46,007 bases of DNA from Caldilineaceae bacterium (GTDB lineage Bacteria; Chloroflexota; Anaerolineae; Caldilineales; Caldilineaceae). Where the stretch lies: assembly GCA_020845455.1 (NCBI GenBank), contig JADLFO010000225.1, positions 1-46,007 on the forward strand, in the 5' to 3' direction. How positions within the stretch are numbered: the stretch's first letter is position 1; each line of letters opens with the position of its first letter. The position numbers were made by a program, and so were the translations under genes. Shown piece by piece: positions 9,501 through 17,003 of the stretch. A model generated the notes under the pieces. That model saw only the letters and a program-made list of their open reading frames with translations. It was not told the DNA's origin and made no database searches.

Positions 9501-12500
9501 GAGCCGCTGCCCGGACAGACATCGGTCACCATCTCCACCTTGGCCCCAAAGGTCTTGAAGCTGAAGCCCACGCTCTCGGCGGCTGCCGCGGCCTGAACCG
9601 GTTCTGACTGCACAGCCTGGGCGGGGTGGTCGGCGCTGTAGACCTGGAGGCTGCCGGGGCTGCTGACCAGGACGGTGTTGGGCAGTTGGTTGACCAGGAT
9701 ATCGGGCATCTTCCAGGCGCGGTTGGGCGCGGCCCAGGTGTCATTGGCGGCGCGCACCTCGCCACAGAAGCCGGGGCAGACGGTCAAGCCGCTGCCGCCG
9801 CCGGGCGCTTGCCCAAAGGGCAGCACGACGTAATCCACCGTCTGCCATGCGCCGCCCAGTTCGGGTTTATGCACGATCTGGCCGTTGTCGTTGCGCAGTT
9901 CGGTGAAATAGCCTGCGGCGGGGTCATAACGGGCATCCCAGTTGGGCGAGTAATAGTAGTTTAGCCCGGCGGGGTTCGAGACAAAGACGTTCGGCCCCAG
10001 GCGTGTGACGGCCACATTGGTGGGGCCTGTGCCGCCGGGCGATTCCAGCCAGCCCTGATAGCCGTCGGCCCGCACGCGCCAGGTGATCTGCAGCAATTGA
10101 TCCGGCGGGCCGTCTTGCGTCTGCAAGGTGCGCACGATCTTGGCGCTAAACTCGCCATACTGGGCGACGCTGTCGTCGGCGCTCTGTTGCACGTTGATGC
10201 GCAGGTTAGGGTAATCGTTGATCGAGGTGAAGCGCCGGTAGATGGTGTTGATGTCGTAGGCGCTGAGCGCCAGCCCGCGGCATTCCCCTTCAAAACAGCC
10301 TTGGGCGTCAAGAATGCCATAACTGGCCCCGCTAAAGCCTGCGCTCAGCGTGCCATTGAAGATCTCGAAGAAAGGGTCGATGCGCGTGGCGTCAGGCGAA
10401 CATTTGCCCAGCGCGGCAATCCCATAGGTGGATAGATAGAGGCTGCCGCTGGCCCGGAAATAGACAGGGGAGTCAAAATCCTGATCGGCGGCCACCACGA
10501 CCACGCGCTGAAGTTCCGCGCCCCAGGTGATGATCGCAGCGTATTCAGTTGTACCGACGCTGCGCCGCGCGCGCTCTGCCGTCCCCACCGTCTCAAAACC
10601 TGCCGGGGAAAAGACGCGATAGGGGCCAACCTGTCGCCAGAGCAAAGTCTGTGACCAATCCGGCTTGACGACCAGCGCACAGCCTGTCTCGGTGGGGATA
10701 GCGTTGATTGGGCAGACCTGTACCGTAAAGGTGACGTGCAGGATGCGGTCCTTTGGCTCGCGGTCCTCACCGCCAAATTGCCCGCAATCATCGCCGCTGC
10801 AAATGTCGAATGCGGTCTTGTCGCCCGGCAGCTCCAACACAACGGCATAGCTCCCGGCCTTGCCCGGCGGGATGTAGGAGCGCACCGCGGCAGTGTTTTT
10901 GCTGCTCTGATGCTGCGCTGTCTTGGGAAATGCCCCGCTGCCGGGAGGGAAGAGATGGGTCACGCCCCAAGCGCTGGAGACGGCCAACCCATCGACCTGC
11001 ACGTCGGTGCTGAGCCGCAGCCGCACATTCTCCGGCAGCGCCAGGTGATAGGCCTGCACCAGATGGGTGCTCGACACGTCAAAGGTCACCGTCTTTTTGA
11101 CGCCCGACTCGCCGACCTCGGCGGCGTTAATCGTCGCCAGTTCGGTGGACCAGGACCCCTCGACGGCGTACTGCTCCAGCTTGGGGTCGGGGGGCAGCGG
11201 GTCGACGCGCAGTTCTTTGCCGCCCGCCGCACCCGCGCTCACCAACACAAAGTTGGTCCCGTCCCAACTGCCGTCGCCTTCGGAGCGGGTCTCACAGCCG
11301 GGCGCGCTGCAGTTGGGCGCGGCGACGGCCAGCGGGAATGCATAGGCGTTGGGCACAGCTTGGGCCTGGCCGGGGGCCGCGGCTTGCGCTTGGCCGGCGG
11401 CCTCGGCCTGCGACCAATAGGCATAGGAGAACAGCCCATCTTTGGGCACGCCGTCGAAGACGATGCTCTTACGGAAACCCTTGGCCGCCACCGCCAGCCA
11501 GGGGCTGTTGACGGCGGCGTTGGGCGGGGTCGCGGGCAGTTCATAGACATGGCGCGTGCGGTGGAAGTCGGCGTCGTTGGGCTTGGGTGGCCGCGGCGCG
11601 GGGTTGGCGTAGGTGTGGGGCGTGTTGTTCTGGAGTTGATAGCCCTTATAGCGGATGATGAGCATAAAGCCGCCCTGCTCCATGCTCTCAAAATCGTTGC
11701 CAAAGGTCTGGTTGCGATCCTTGTCGCTCCAGACGCCCTGCTTGGGGATCTGCACAAAACGGCAGAAGCCATCCGTCCCGCAACTGTTCTCCTGGTCGGG
11801 ACGGCCGCGCAGTTCCAGACCGTAGTTGGCGCCGCCGTTGATCCAGTCGGCGACGACGCCGTTGGGGCCGTCTTGCAGCAGCCATTTGCTGCCCGAATAA
11901 CCACCCCAGCGCACAGAGGGCGGATAGTAGCTCAGGGGCGGGTCGGTGCGCCCGGCGTAGGAGGTGCTGTTGGAGCGGAAAGGGTTGCCGTCGACCGGCG
12001 GCTGGTTGCTCCAATTGACCGTGTTGGGGTCCCATGCGCCGGTGACACGGTGCAGTTGGGTGTTGAGCGCGGCGGCATACTCGCTGTTGCCGCGGCGGTT
12101 GATATAGCCCTCGGTGGGAGTGACGAGCAGCACCGCGCCCTGGATCTGCGCGCCGGGCGGCAGGTTGATCTGGCCGATCTGGTCAAAGCGCAGCAGCGTT
12201 CGTACCGGGCTTTCGACGCGCACTGGGCCGATGAAACAAGGGGCACGGCCCACACCGGCCAGCCAGGGCGCGGCATTGAGCGTGGGCGCACACGCGCCCG
12301 ACTGATAGACCTGGGCCACGGAAATGGCGCGCAGCACCTGCATCAGCGGGTCCCAGACCACCGGATAGGCGCGGTCCGGGTCGGCCCACCATGCCCAAGG
12401 GGTCTCCATACGCACCTCCCAGCCCAGGCTGTCGGTGGGGGTAACCGTATAGACGGCAAGGAGGCTTTGATCAGGCTGGGTGCGCGCATAGATGTGCGCC

Positions 12501-13387
12501 GGGGGCATTTGCAGCCGCGTGACGCCGCCGGCATCGCGCAGGTCGATCGTGCCGGTGGTGGTGAAGGCGGCGGTCTGCACCGCGCCGTTGGCATAGAGCT
12601 GTGCGCCGGGGGGCAGTTCCAGCCGCCCACGCAAGACCAGGGCCGCGCCCGCTGCCGGGGTGAGACGATCCACGGCGGGCGGCGCGTCAAAGATCAGGTT
12701 ATGCTCGGCCTGGCCCGGCCCGGCGACGATCTCGTCGTGCAGGCCGGGTACGCTCCAGCTATCGGCGTAGGCCACGCTGCGCCCATCGTCCGCCAAAGCG
12801 CCGTCCGCGGCATCGCGCCTGGGCTTGGGCCGGGCGAGCGTGACCTCCTGGCCGGGCTGCGCCAAGAGCAGCGCCTGGGGAGTCCAGCGCGCTTCCCAGC
12901 CGTCCTGGGTCACATACAGCGCCGCCTGGCGTGCGCCGGTCGCTACCTGGAGCAAGTTGGTGCGGTTGGCGAAACCGTCCACCTCGGCGCGAAAGCGCGG
13001 GTCAATCGGCAGCCAGAGGCCATCGGCGGCGCGATATTGAACCGGGTCGGCGGAGAGGAGCGCGGCATGTTCGCCGTCGCCCAGGTCGACCGTCTGCAGA
13101 TAGGCGGGCAGCATCTGCGCGGCCAAGGACGCGGGTGCGTCCACCGGCGCGGCTGCGGCGTGGATGGGGGTTCCGGCCGCCGTCGGGGTGAGTGCGGTGG
13201 GGGCGAGTGCGGTGGCTGCTTGGCCCGCCGGGTCGCCGGTCGTATCCACGCTTGCGGGCGGCGCGGCCTGGACGGGCGTGGGCTGCCAGAGCGGCAGATT
13301 GGCGGGCAGCGTCACCGCGACCAAGAGCAGCAGACGCAGCAGGACAAGAGAGCCGCGCCGAAGACGGCGGCAAAAGACCTGCATCAT
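6515..13387 (-). CDS. 2,290-residue secreted mosaic protein (DNRLRE-like, fibronectin III, calcium-binding repeats)
   Basis: A Sec signal peptide is clear: RRLRR, a long Leu/Val core, and likely cleavage after VQA near residue 41. Residues about 350-580 look like a DNRLRE/CBM96-type beta-sandwich (VRTLLRFDQ, GAVLLVTPTEG, AWDPNTVNWSNQP), a module found in extracellular carbohydrate-associated proteins. Long unassigned beta-rich stretches follow. Two fibronectin-III-like units lie near 1840-1920 and 1960-2040. A thrombospondin-type-3-like calcium-binding segment is near 2066-2132 (DANGDGCPDDWQ, DKDGLLNKQE, DTDGDNYTDGEE), then a BACON-like domain. The chain ends AGEDVYLPSIQ...LRLPVIE with no membrane anchor or sortase motif. 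AAGGAG lies nine bases before the start; a TAGAAT -10-like box is at 13433-13438. Function unknown; surface or matrix polysaccharide binding is an inference. The long plus-strand open frames opposite it are compositional shadows. Confidence 0.85.
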   Translation of the reverse strand: MMQVFCRRLRRGSLVLLRLLLLVAVTLPANLPLWQPTPVQAAPPASVDTTGDPAGQAATALAPTALTPTAAGTPIHAAAAPVDAPASLAAQMLPAYLQTVDLGDGEHAALLSADPVQYRAADGLWLPIDPRFRAEVDGFANRTNLLQVATGARQAALYVTQDGWEARWTPQALLLAQPGQEVTLARPKPRRDAADGALADDGRSVAYADSWSVPGLHDEIVAGPGQAEHNLIFDAPPAVDRLTPAAGAALVLRGRLELPPGAQLYANGAVQTAAFTTTGTIDLRDAGGVTRLQMPPAHIYARTQPDQSLLAVYTVTPTDSLGWEVRMETPWAWWADPDRAYPVVWDPLMQVLRAISVAQVYQSGACAPTLNAAPWLAGVGRAPCFIGPVRVESPVRTLLRFDQIGQINLPPGAQIQGAVLLVTPTEGYINRRGNSEYAAALNTQLHRVTGAWDPNTVNWSNQPPVDGNPFRSNSTSYAGRTDPPLSYYPPSVRWGGYSGSKWLLQDGPNGVVADWINGGANYGLELRGRPDQENSCGTDGFCRFVQIPKQGVWSDKDRNQTFGNDFESMEQGGFMLIIRYKGYQLQNNTPHTYANPAPRPPKPNDADFHRTRHVYELPATPPNAAVNSPWLAVAAKGFRKSIVFDGVPKDGLFSYAYWSQAEAAGQAQAAAPGQAQAVPNAYAFPLAVAAPNCSAPGCETRSEGDGSWDGTNFVLVSAGAAGGKELRVDPLPPDPKLEQYAVEGSWSTELATINAAEVGESGVKKTVTFDVSSTHLVQAYHLALPENVRLRLSTDVQVDGLAVSSAWGVTHLFPPGSGAFPKTAQHQSSKNTAAVRSYIPPGKAGSYAVVLELPGDKTAFDICSGDDCGQFGGEDREPKDRILHVTFTVQVCPINAIPTETGCALVVKPDWSQTLLWRQVGPYRVFSPAGFETVGTAERARRSVGTTEYAAIITWGAELQRVVVVAADQDFDSPVYFRASGSLYLSTYGIAALGKCSPDATRIDPFFEIFNGTLSAGFSGASYGILDAQGCFEGECRGLALSAYDINTIYRRFTSINDYPNLRINVQQSADDSVAQYGEFSAKIVRTLQTQDGPPDQLLQITWRVRADGYQGWLESPGGTGPTNVAVTRLGPNVFVSNPAGLNYYYSPNWDARYDPAAGYFTELRNDNGQIVHKPELGGAWQTVDYVVLPFGQAPGGGSGLTVCPGFCGEVRAANDTWAAPNRAWKMPDILVNQLPNTVLVSSPGSLQVYSADHPAQAVQSEPVQAAAAAESVGFSFKTFGAKVEMVTDVCPGSGSNQPVALIKGTTSLSLPGIDPNAKPDAGMDAIPSITANFVLCENTLRQVSLTFKFPPGIPIAAPPVMYVDLIGGTVTIGPANVVIEVEVGFFVGQAAPKVFKGTAKLTLDTRGLFDMQATGRIMGMMDGEGHLWVAWNPLDLGMGSQGWMPSKNDWVLRGFLYAHVWRGAGWQNRYPWLAGNDDFHLTASYQAEFKIAEGSVLDEWPLVLPPGDITLGVELSFGQFCANDACTDYQWGIKGAVKILGFAVGAYINLECDALIAAVVLPPAVLLCTSFILGSDGHILIDQYGGNGPPFPLQSADGEGEVAAQAVDESLAELQRRTVADPRAPEVDEVVTVKSTTSSLLVAFGWVRGAPNFRLIRPDGAAITPANAAGFGVTITTADHAVYYALDKPTPGVWKARITNATEQDDYRLQVYANKSAPGLAFTAPSGTVDVTATGDSTASQPYTIQWTPPADAAQLRLSLYFSATVPNATDASYLYGGTIVENLDPAGGSFDWDLSHLASGSYRIYGTLQDKRGARVTRLGMNQYVGVTPSIAPGVLRYLDQTAPPPLNPGSVTFSPAEDGVKMCWDVSPAHDLAEYQIAYRARDSLYLIGRFITERVLATVPYAPGARQCMRIGGLSAEDITSVVDFPAGYGLAARDASGNLSTLVQPGMTTVPSGASHTGPAAPVLDGSAGGGSATLIWSPSSGVAWDLYYARETSAGPWAAGSGAAQGASPIRITGFGGSYAVTGLTPGFWYAFAVRAFGANPNAPGSLLSNQKWLLITGGVDANGDGCPDDWQTAHRATNANGNPDKDGLLNKQECQIGTDPRVADTDGDNYTDGEEVNAGTDPLDPNDFPQPTPAEVEAGARSPALALDANVLTFYAFTQGPNPAAQRVPIRSLGDQGFTPSAGSNQAWLKPAIVGGQVVVSLETRDLARGQYSGVVTVNASPSYTLGTPQTIRVTLWMLAGNPADFAGEDVYLPSIQKPKANTGASEAAPLGQPYQLRLPVIE

Positions 13388-13626
13388 GGGGAGCCTCTCC
13401 TTGAAACGTACGCATGCAGCGAAAACTCACGCATTCTAACAGGTCTTGAAGCAGAAGAAAAGCGCCCAATTTGGCCCAGGGGCTATCCAGCGCGTATGCG
13501 CCGCCGGCGCATCTATGGTAGAGTGCAGCGGGGGCGCGCCGGCGGCGGCCCATCAAACGGCGCTGCCCAACATATCCATGAACCCAATTACGATCCAGCC
13601 TAGCCAGCCAGATTGAGGAACCGGCA

Positions 13627-14442
13627 ATGAACCTAAACGGCCATGTGACCATCGTCACAGGCGCGGGCAGCGGCATTGGGCAGGGCATCGCCCTGCGCTT
13701 TGCCGAAGCAGGCGCGTCGGTGGTGGTGGCGGATGTCAACGAAAAACAGGGGGAACAGGCGGCTGCGGCCTGTCGCGGCCTGGGCGCACCGGCGCGCTTT
13801 GTGCCGACCGATGTCTCGCAGGCGGCAGACTGCCGGCGGCTGGTCGCGGCCACACTGGAGGAATTCGGCCGGATCGACAGCTTGATCAACAACGCTGGGG
13901 TCAACTTCGTCAAACCTACCCTCGCCATGGACGAGGCGGACTGGGACCGCGTGCTCGACGTGGACCTGAAAGGAACGTTTTTGTGCAGCCGCTATGCGCT
14001 GGCGCACATGGTCGAACGGCGCAAGGGCAATATCGTCAACATCGCCAGCGTACACACCCTAGCCACGCTTCCCGAAGCTGCGCCCTATGCCGCGGCCAAG
14101 GGCGGCGTGGAGATGATGACCAAGGCGCTGGCGATTGAGTTTGCGCCCTATGGCATCCGCGTCAACGCCGTCAGCCCGGGGCTGACCGACACGCAGATCT
14201 GGGCCGACATCCAAGCCGCCGCCGAAGACCCCGAGGCGGCGCGGCAGCATTGGTTCGACAATATCCCGCTGGGCCGTGTGCAAAGCCCGCGCGAAGTGGC
14301 GAACGTGGTGCTTTTCCTGGTCTCCGACGAAGCGAGCTATGTCACCGGCGCGAATCTCTTTAGCGATGGCGGCATGACCGCGCTCTTGATCAACCGGGCG
14401 CGCTATGCCAGCAAGGCGCTCGAAGGCCAGGTCAAGCGTTAG
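13627..14442 (+). CDS. SDR-family NAD(P)-dependent oxidoreductase
   Basis: 271 residues, classical short-chain dehydrogenase. Visible are TGAGSGIG (nucleotide-binding glycine motif, residues about 12-19), the acidic VVADVNE after beta-2 (favours NAD), NNAGV, the catalytic Ser of IASVHT, and YAAAKGG with the Tyr-x3-Lys pair. The C-terminal TGANLFSDGGMTALL is typical of sugar dehydrogenases and 3-oxoacyl reductases. A GAGGA ribosome site is seven bases before ATG 13627. It is divergent from the large secreted protein and followed by other sugar-metabolism-type genes (TIM barrel, Gfo/Idh/MocA), so a sugar or sugar-acid substrate is likely but not proven. Confidence 0.9.
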   Translation: MNLNGHVTIVTGAGSGIGQGIALRFAEAGASVVVADVNEKQGEQAAAACRGLGAPARFVPTDVSQAADCRRLVAATLEEFGRIDSLINNAGVNFVKPTLAMDEADWDRVLDVDLKGTFLCSRYALAHMVERRKGNIVNIASVHTLATLPEAAPYAAAKGGVEMMTKALAIEFAPYGIRVNAVSPGLTDTQIWADIQAAAEDPEAARQHWFDNIPLGRVQSPREVANVVLFLVSDEASYVTGANLFSDGGMTALLINRARYASKALEGQVKR

Positions 14443-14457
14443 TGTGCCCTCCCGCCC

Positions 14458-14490
14458 GCCCGGAGCCGTCCGGAGCTAAAGCCTCCGGGC
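14458..14490 (+). terminator. GC hairpin downstream of the SDR gene
   Basis: GCCCGGAG (14458-14465) pairs with CTCCGGGC (14483-14490); an inner alternative is CCGGAG with CTCCGG. It lies 16 bases after the SDR stop and has no T-run. The following 220 bp to 14712 carry a dispersed repeat, a GGGGGA/TCCCCC hairpin at 14580-14595 and a -10 box, but no gene. Confidence 0.5.
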
Positions 14491-14494
14491 TACA

Positions 14495-14554
14495 GCTGCA
14501 AGCCCGCTTAAGCGGGCGTCGTCCTTTCGCCAGGTCGTTTACGGCCTGGCGCTG
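14495..14554 (+). repeat. dispersed intergenic palindromic repeat, copy 1
   Basis: 60 bp that match 30392-30451 on the opposite strand at 56 of 60 positions by my alignment. It contains a nearly perfect palindrome CCCGCTTAAGCGGG and an inverted pair GCCAGG...CCTGGC around TCGTTTACGG, so it can fold into two hairpins. Both copies are intergenic, which suggests a REP- or MITE-like element. Confidence 0.8.
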
Positions 14555-14649
14555 ACGGCCTGGCGCGGGGGCTAGGGCTGGGGGATTGATCCCCCGGCGG
14601 CGCAGCGCGCGCCATTTCGGGGATGGCCCCCGTTTTCACCAAGATGGGG

Positions 14650-14655
14650 TATAAT
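14650..14655 (+). promoter_or_regulatory. TATAAT -10 box before the TIM-barrel gene
   Basis: A perfect TATAAT hexamer 57 bp upstream of the 14713 start. There is no convincing -35 at 16-18 bp, so it may depend on an activator. Confidence 0.45.
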
Positions 14656-14712
14656 GGCGGGCTGAGCGACTTTCCCACGCCATCCAAGCTAGAAAGCTGA
14701 ACCCGATTCGGT

Positions 14713-15760
14713 ATGCAAACCGATATGCAAACGGAGCATTTTTCCCAGGCGCGTCTGCCCATTGGCCTGTGCGTCTTTGGCATTGCCTATTCGTGCGGCT
14801 TTGTGGGCCGCGGCAGCGCGCGCGCCCACCCCGCCCCGCTCAACGCCTATGACGTGCTGGCGTTAGCGGCGCGCCTGGGCCTCAACGCGGTCGAACTGCC
14901 GCCCGCCTATATCGACCCCGACACAGACTCCGCCGCGCTCGCCGCGTTCCGAGACCGCGCCGCGGAGTTGGGGCTGCGCATCGTCGTGGCCGGCCCGGCC
15001 ATCGATCCCGACGCCTTTCGCCGCCATCTGGAGATCGCACAGCAGTTGGGCGCGACAACGGTGCGCTGCACCCTGAGCCACGTCCTCTGCGGCGACCGCG
15101 CACCCATCGGCGGGCTGGACGGCTGGCAGCGCCATCTGCAAGACGCGGCGCAAAAGCTGGCGCAGATCGCGCCCATGGCCGAAGCGTGCGGGCTGCGCAT
15201 CGGCGTGGAGAACCACCAAGACGCCACCTCCGACGACCTGATCTGGCTGTGCGAGACGGTGGGCAGCCCTGCCGTCGGCGTCACGCTCGACACCGGCAAC
15301 CCGCTGGCTGTGGCCGAAGACCCGGTGCGCTTCGCCGAGCGCATCTTGCCGCACCTGGTGCATGTGCATCTCAAGGATTATCGTATGGTCGCCACCCCTG
15401 TGGGCTACCGGCTCTTCCACTGCCCCCATCGGCGCAGGCGTGGTGGATTTCCCGGCGCTCTTTGCGCTCTTTGCCACCAAACCCGGCGTGGCCGCTAACC
15501 TGGAGATGGCCGCGCTGGGCGAGCGCCACATCCGCATTTTGGACAAGGACTATTGGGCGGGGCACAGCCCGCGCCCGGTCGCCGACCTGCTGCCGGTGCT
15601 GCGCCGCTGGCGCGAGGCCGAGCAGGAGGTCGAATGGCGTACGCCTTGGGAGACCGGCGACGAGGCGCTGCTGGGCGACTGGGAGATGGCGCGCCTGGAC
15701 GAAGGCGTGGCGCGCATGCGCGCTCTGATCGCGCCCAACGGCGCAGGGCTGCCCGCCTAG
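14713..15760 (+). pseudogene. sugar phosphate isomerase/epimerase-like TIM barrel, frameshifted
   Basis: Two overlapping reading frames together encode one xylose-isomerase-like TIM barrel of about 348 residues. The first frame (14713-15498) carries LGLNAVELP, CGLRIGVENHQD (metal-ligand Glu of the family), VGVTLDTGNP and LVHVHLKDYRM. Homology then jumps to the next frame at IGAGVVDFPALFALF, which continues to the TAG ending at 15760 (NLEMAAL, RTPWETGDEALLG). The break is at a run of five C's, 15423-15427; four C's would restore GYRLFHCPIGAGVVDF without a gap. The end of the first frame (HRRRRGGFPG...) is junk. This is either a homopolymer sequencing/assembly error or a recent inactivating +1 mutation. 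ATG 14725 is an alternative start. The neighbourhood suggests catabolism of an unknown sugar; it may be the isomerase of a pathway with the Gfo/Idh/MocA enzyme. Confidence 0.85.
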
Positions 15761-15801
15761 CCAGGCTGGACGGCGTGTGCGGCCCAGGCAGTCGATGCCG
15801 T

Positions 15802-16743
15802 CTATGCGGCCTGCACACCCGCCAGATAAAGCGGCAGCAGGGCGTGCCAGACTTTGGCGGCATGGTTCGCCAGCCCAACGCGCAGGGCAATGGCACGGGC
15901 GCGCGGCAGCGACTGGCAGACCATCAGGTCGCACCGCTGGCCGGCGGGCAGGGCATGCAGCCGGTCCACGAATTCTACCCAGGAGATCGTCTCCGGGGTC
16001 TCGTTGCCCGAACGCCACTGCGCTTGCCCATCGGCGGCGTTGATCTGGGTCAAAGTCCAGTCGCCGCGCCCGATGACGCCGGTCTCCAGTTGCCAGCAAA
16101 GGTTATGCTCGGTCAAGACGGCGGCAACCTGCGTACACAGGCTAGGATTGCGAGCCAGGGCGGCGCTGAAACGGGTCCAATCCCAGGTGCTGTCCATGGG
16201 GCCATCGTTCTTTTCGATGTAAAATCCATGGAGCACGCCGCTTTCATGCACGGCAAAGCGGAACTTGGCTTCGCGCAGCGGCTCTTTGAGGTTGAAGCGG
16301 TGCGGCTCATAGACATAGACTTCACAGCGGCGCGAGACCGCATGTGATTCAAACATGCGCCCGCTGTGCGCCGTAAGGTGGTCGGCGAGCAGCCCGCCCA
16401 GGCTGTTTTGGCGACGCCAGTTGGTGCCGGTGGGGGTCGGCTTGAAATCAGATTCGGCCAGCCCTTGGAAGTCGAAGGCCGGTTTGGCGATCTGCCGGAT
16501 CGGGCGCAGGGCCGAACCGGAGCGGCTGCGCCGGGGGAGGTCTTCGACGTCGTCGTCCGCGGCATCTGGATTATCCTCTTCAATCTGGATATTTTCCCAG
16601 ATGCGCGCCTGGTCGGCGATCATGGTTTTTAGCTCACGGCCGTCGTGATAGCGGATCAGCATGGTGGGCGGGGTCAGTTCAACAACCTCGTACGCGCCAT
16701 CTCGATTGCGATAGGTTCTACCGACGATAAACGGAATTCCCAC
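15802..16743 (-). CDS. hypothetical protein
   Basis: 313 residues that I do not recognise. The start is GTG 16743 (MGIPFIVGRTYRNRDGAYEV), supported by GGGAGG six bases upstream. Three parts can be seen. Residues 1-50 form a small beta-rich domain (GRTYRNRDGAYEVVELTPPTMLIRYHDG) that reads like an SH3/KOW-type barrel. An acidic linker (EEDNPDAADDDVEDLPRRSR) follows. A larger alpha/beta domain has many Trp and aromatic residues (DSTWDWTRFSAAL, WQLETGVIGRGDWTL). It has no signal peptide or membrane segment, so it is probably cytoplasmic. Its stop is 41 bp from the end of the frameshifted TIM-barrel gene, which converges on it. No catalytic motif is obvious. Confidence 0.8.
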   Translation of the reverse strand: MGIPFIVGRTYRNRDGAYEVVELTPPTMLIRYHDGRELKTMIADQARIWENIQIEEDNPDAADDDVEDLPRRSRSGSALRPIRQIAKPAFDFQGLAESDFKPTPTGTNWRRQNSLGGLLADHLTAHSGRMFESHAVSRRCEVYVYEPHRFNLKEPLREAKFRFAVHESGVLHGFYIEKNDGPMDSTWDWTRFSAALARNPSLCTQVAAVLTEHNLCWQLETGVIGRGDWTLTQINAADGQAQWRSGNETPETISWVEFVDRLHALPAGQRCDLMVCQSLPRARAIALRVGLANHAAKVWHALLPLYLAGVQAA

Positions 16744-16892
16744 GGGGACCCTCCCTTCTTTGAAGCGACGCGGGACAAAGCAAAGTGAAAGGATCAGCAG
16801 GCCGTTAGCTTGATCATACCCTGTGGGGCGCTGCCGTCAAACGCAGACCGCGCTCCCTGCGGCAGACTAAGCCCATCCAAGCCGGGCAGCAG

Positions 16893-16912
16893 AGACCGGC
16901 GCCGGTCTTTTT
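16893..16912 (+). terminator. palindrome followed by T5 (terminator, attenuator or operator)
   Basis: AGACCGGCGCCGGTCT is a perfect 16-bp palindrome, followed at once by further T's to give a T5 run at 16908-16912. In the plus direction it resembles a short intrinsic terminator. It lies 90 bp before the Gfo/Idh/MocA gene, where it could act as a leader attenuator, or as an operator between the divergent genes. The rest of 16744-17003 shows nothing else certain. Confidence 0.4.
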
Positions 16913-17003
16913 GCGCCGAAAGATTGTCGCGACATAGACCGTCACGACAAAGGCTATCTACCAAAACGATTGAGTCGATATTCAGTTGGAAAGCGAAGCA
17001 ACG

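Noticed and set aside
10736..13603. 955-codon open reading frame on the plus strand opposite the large secreted protein
   Set aside because: Its composition (Arg/Gly/His-rich, no recognisable motif) is that of an antisense shadow of a high-GC gene; the minus-strand frame has a signal peptide and real domains. The same applies to the 846-codon frame at 6539-9079.
14580..14595. GGGGGA/TCCCCC hairpin as a terminator
   Set aside because: Only a 6-bp stem with no T-run, between two same-strand genes and upstream of a -10 box; too weak to call.
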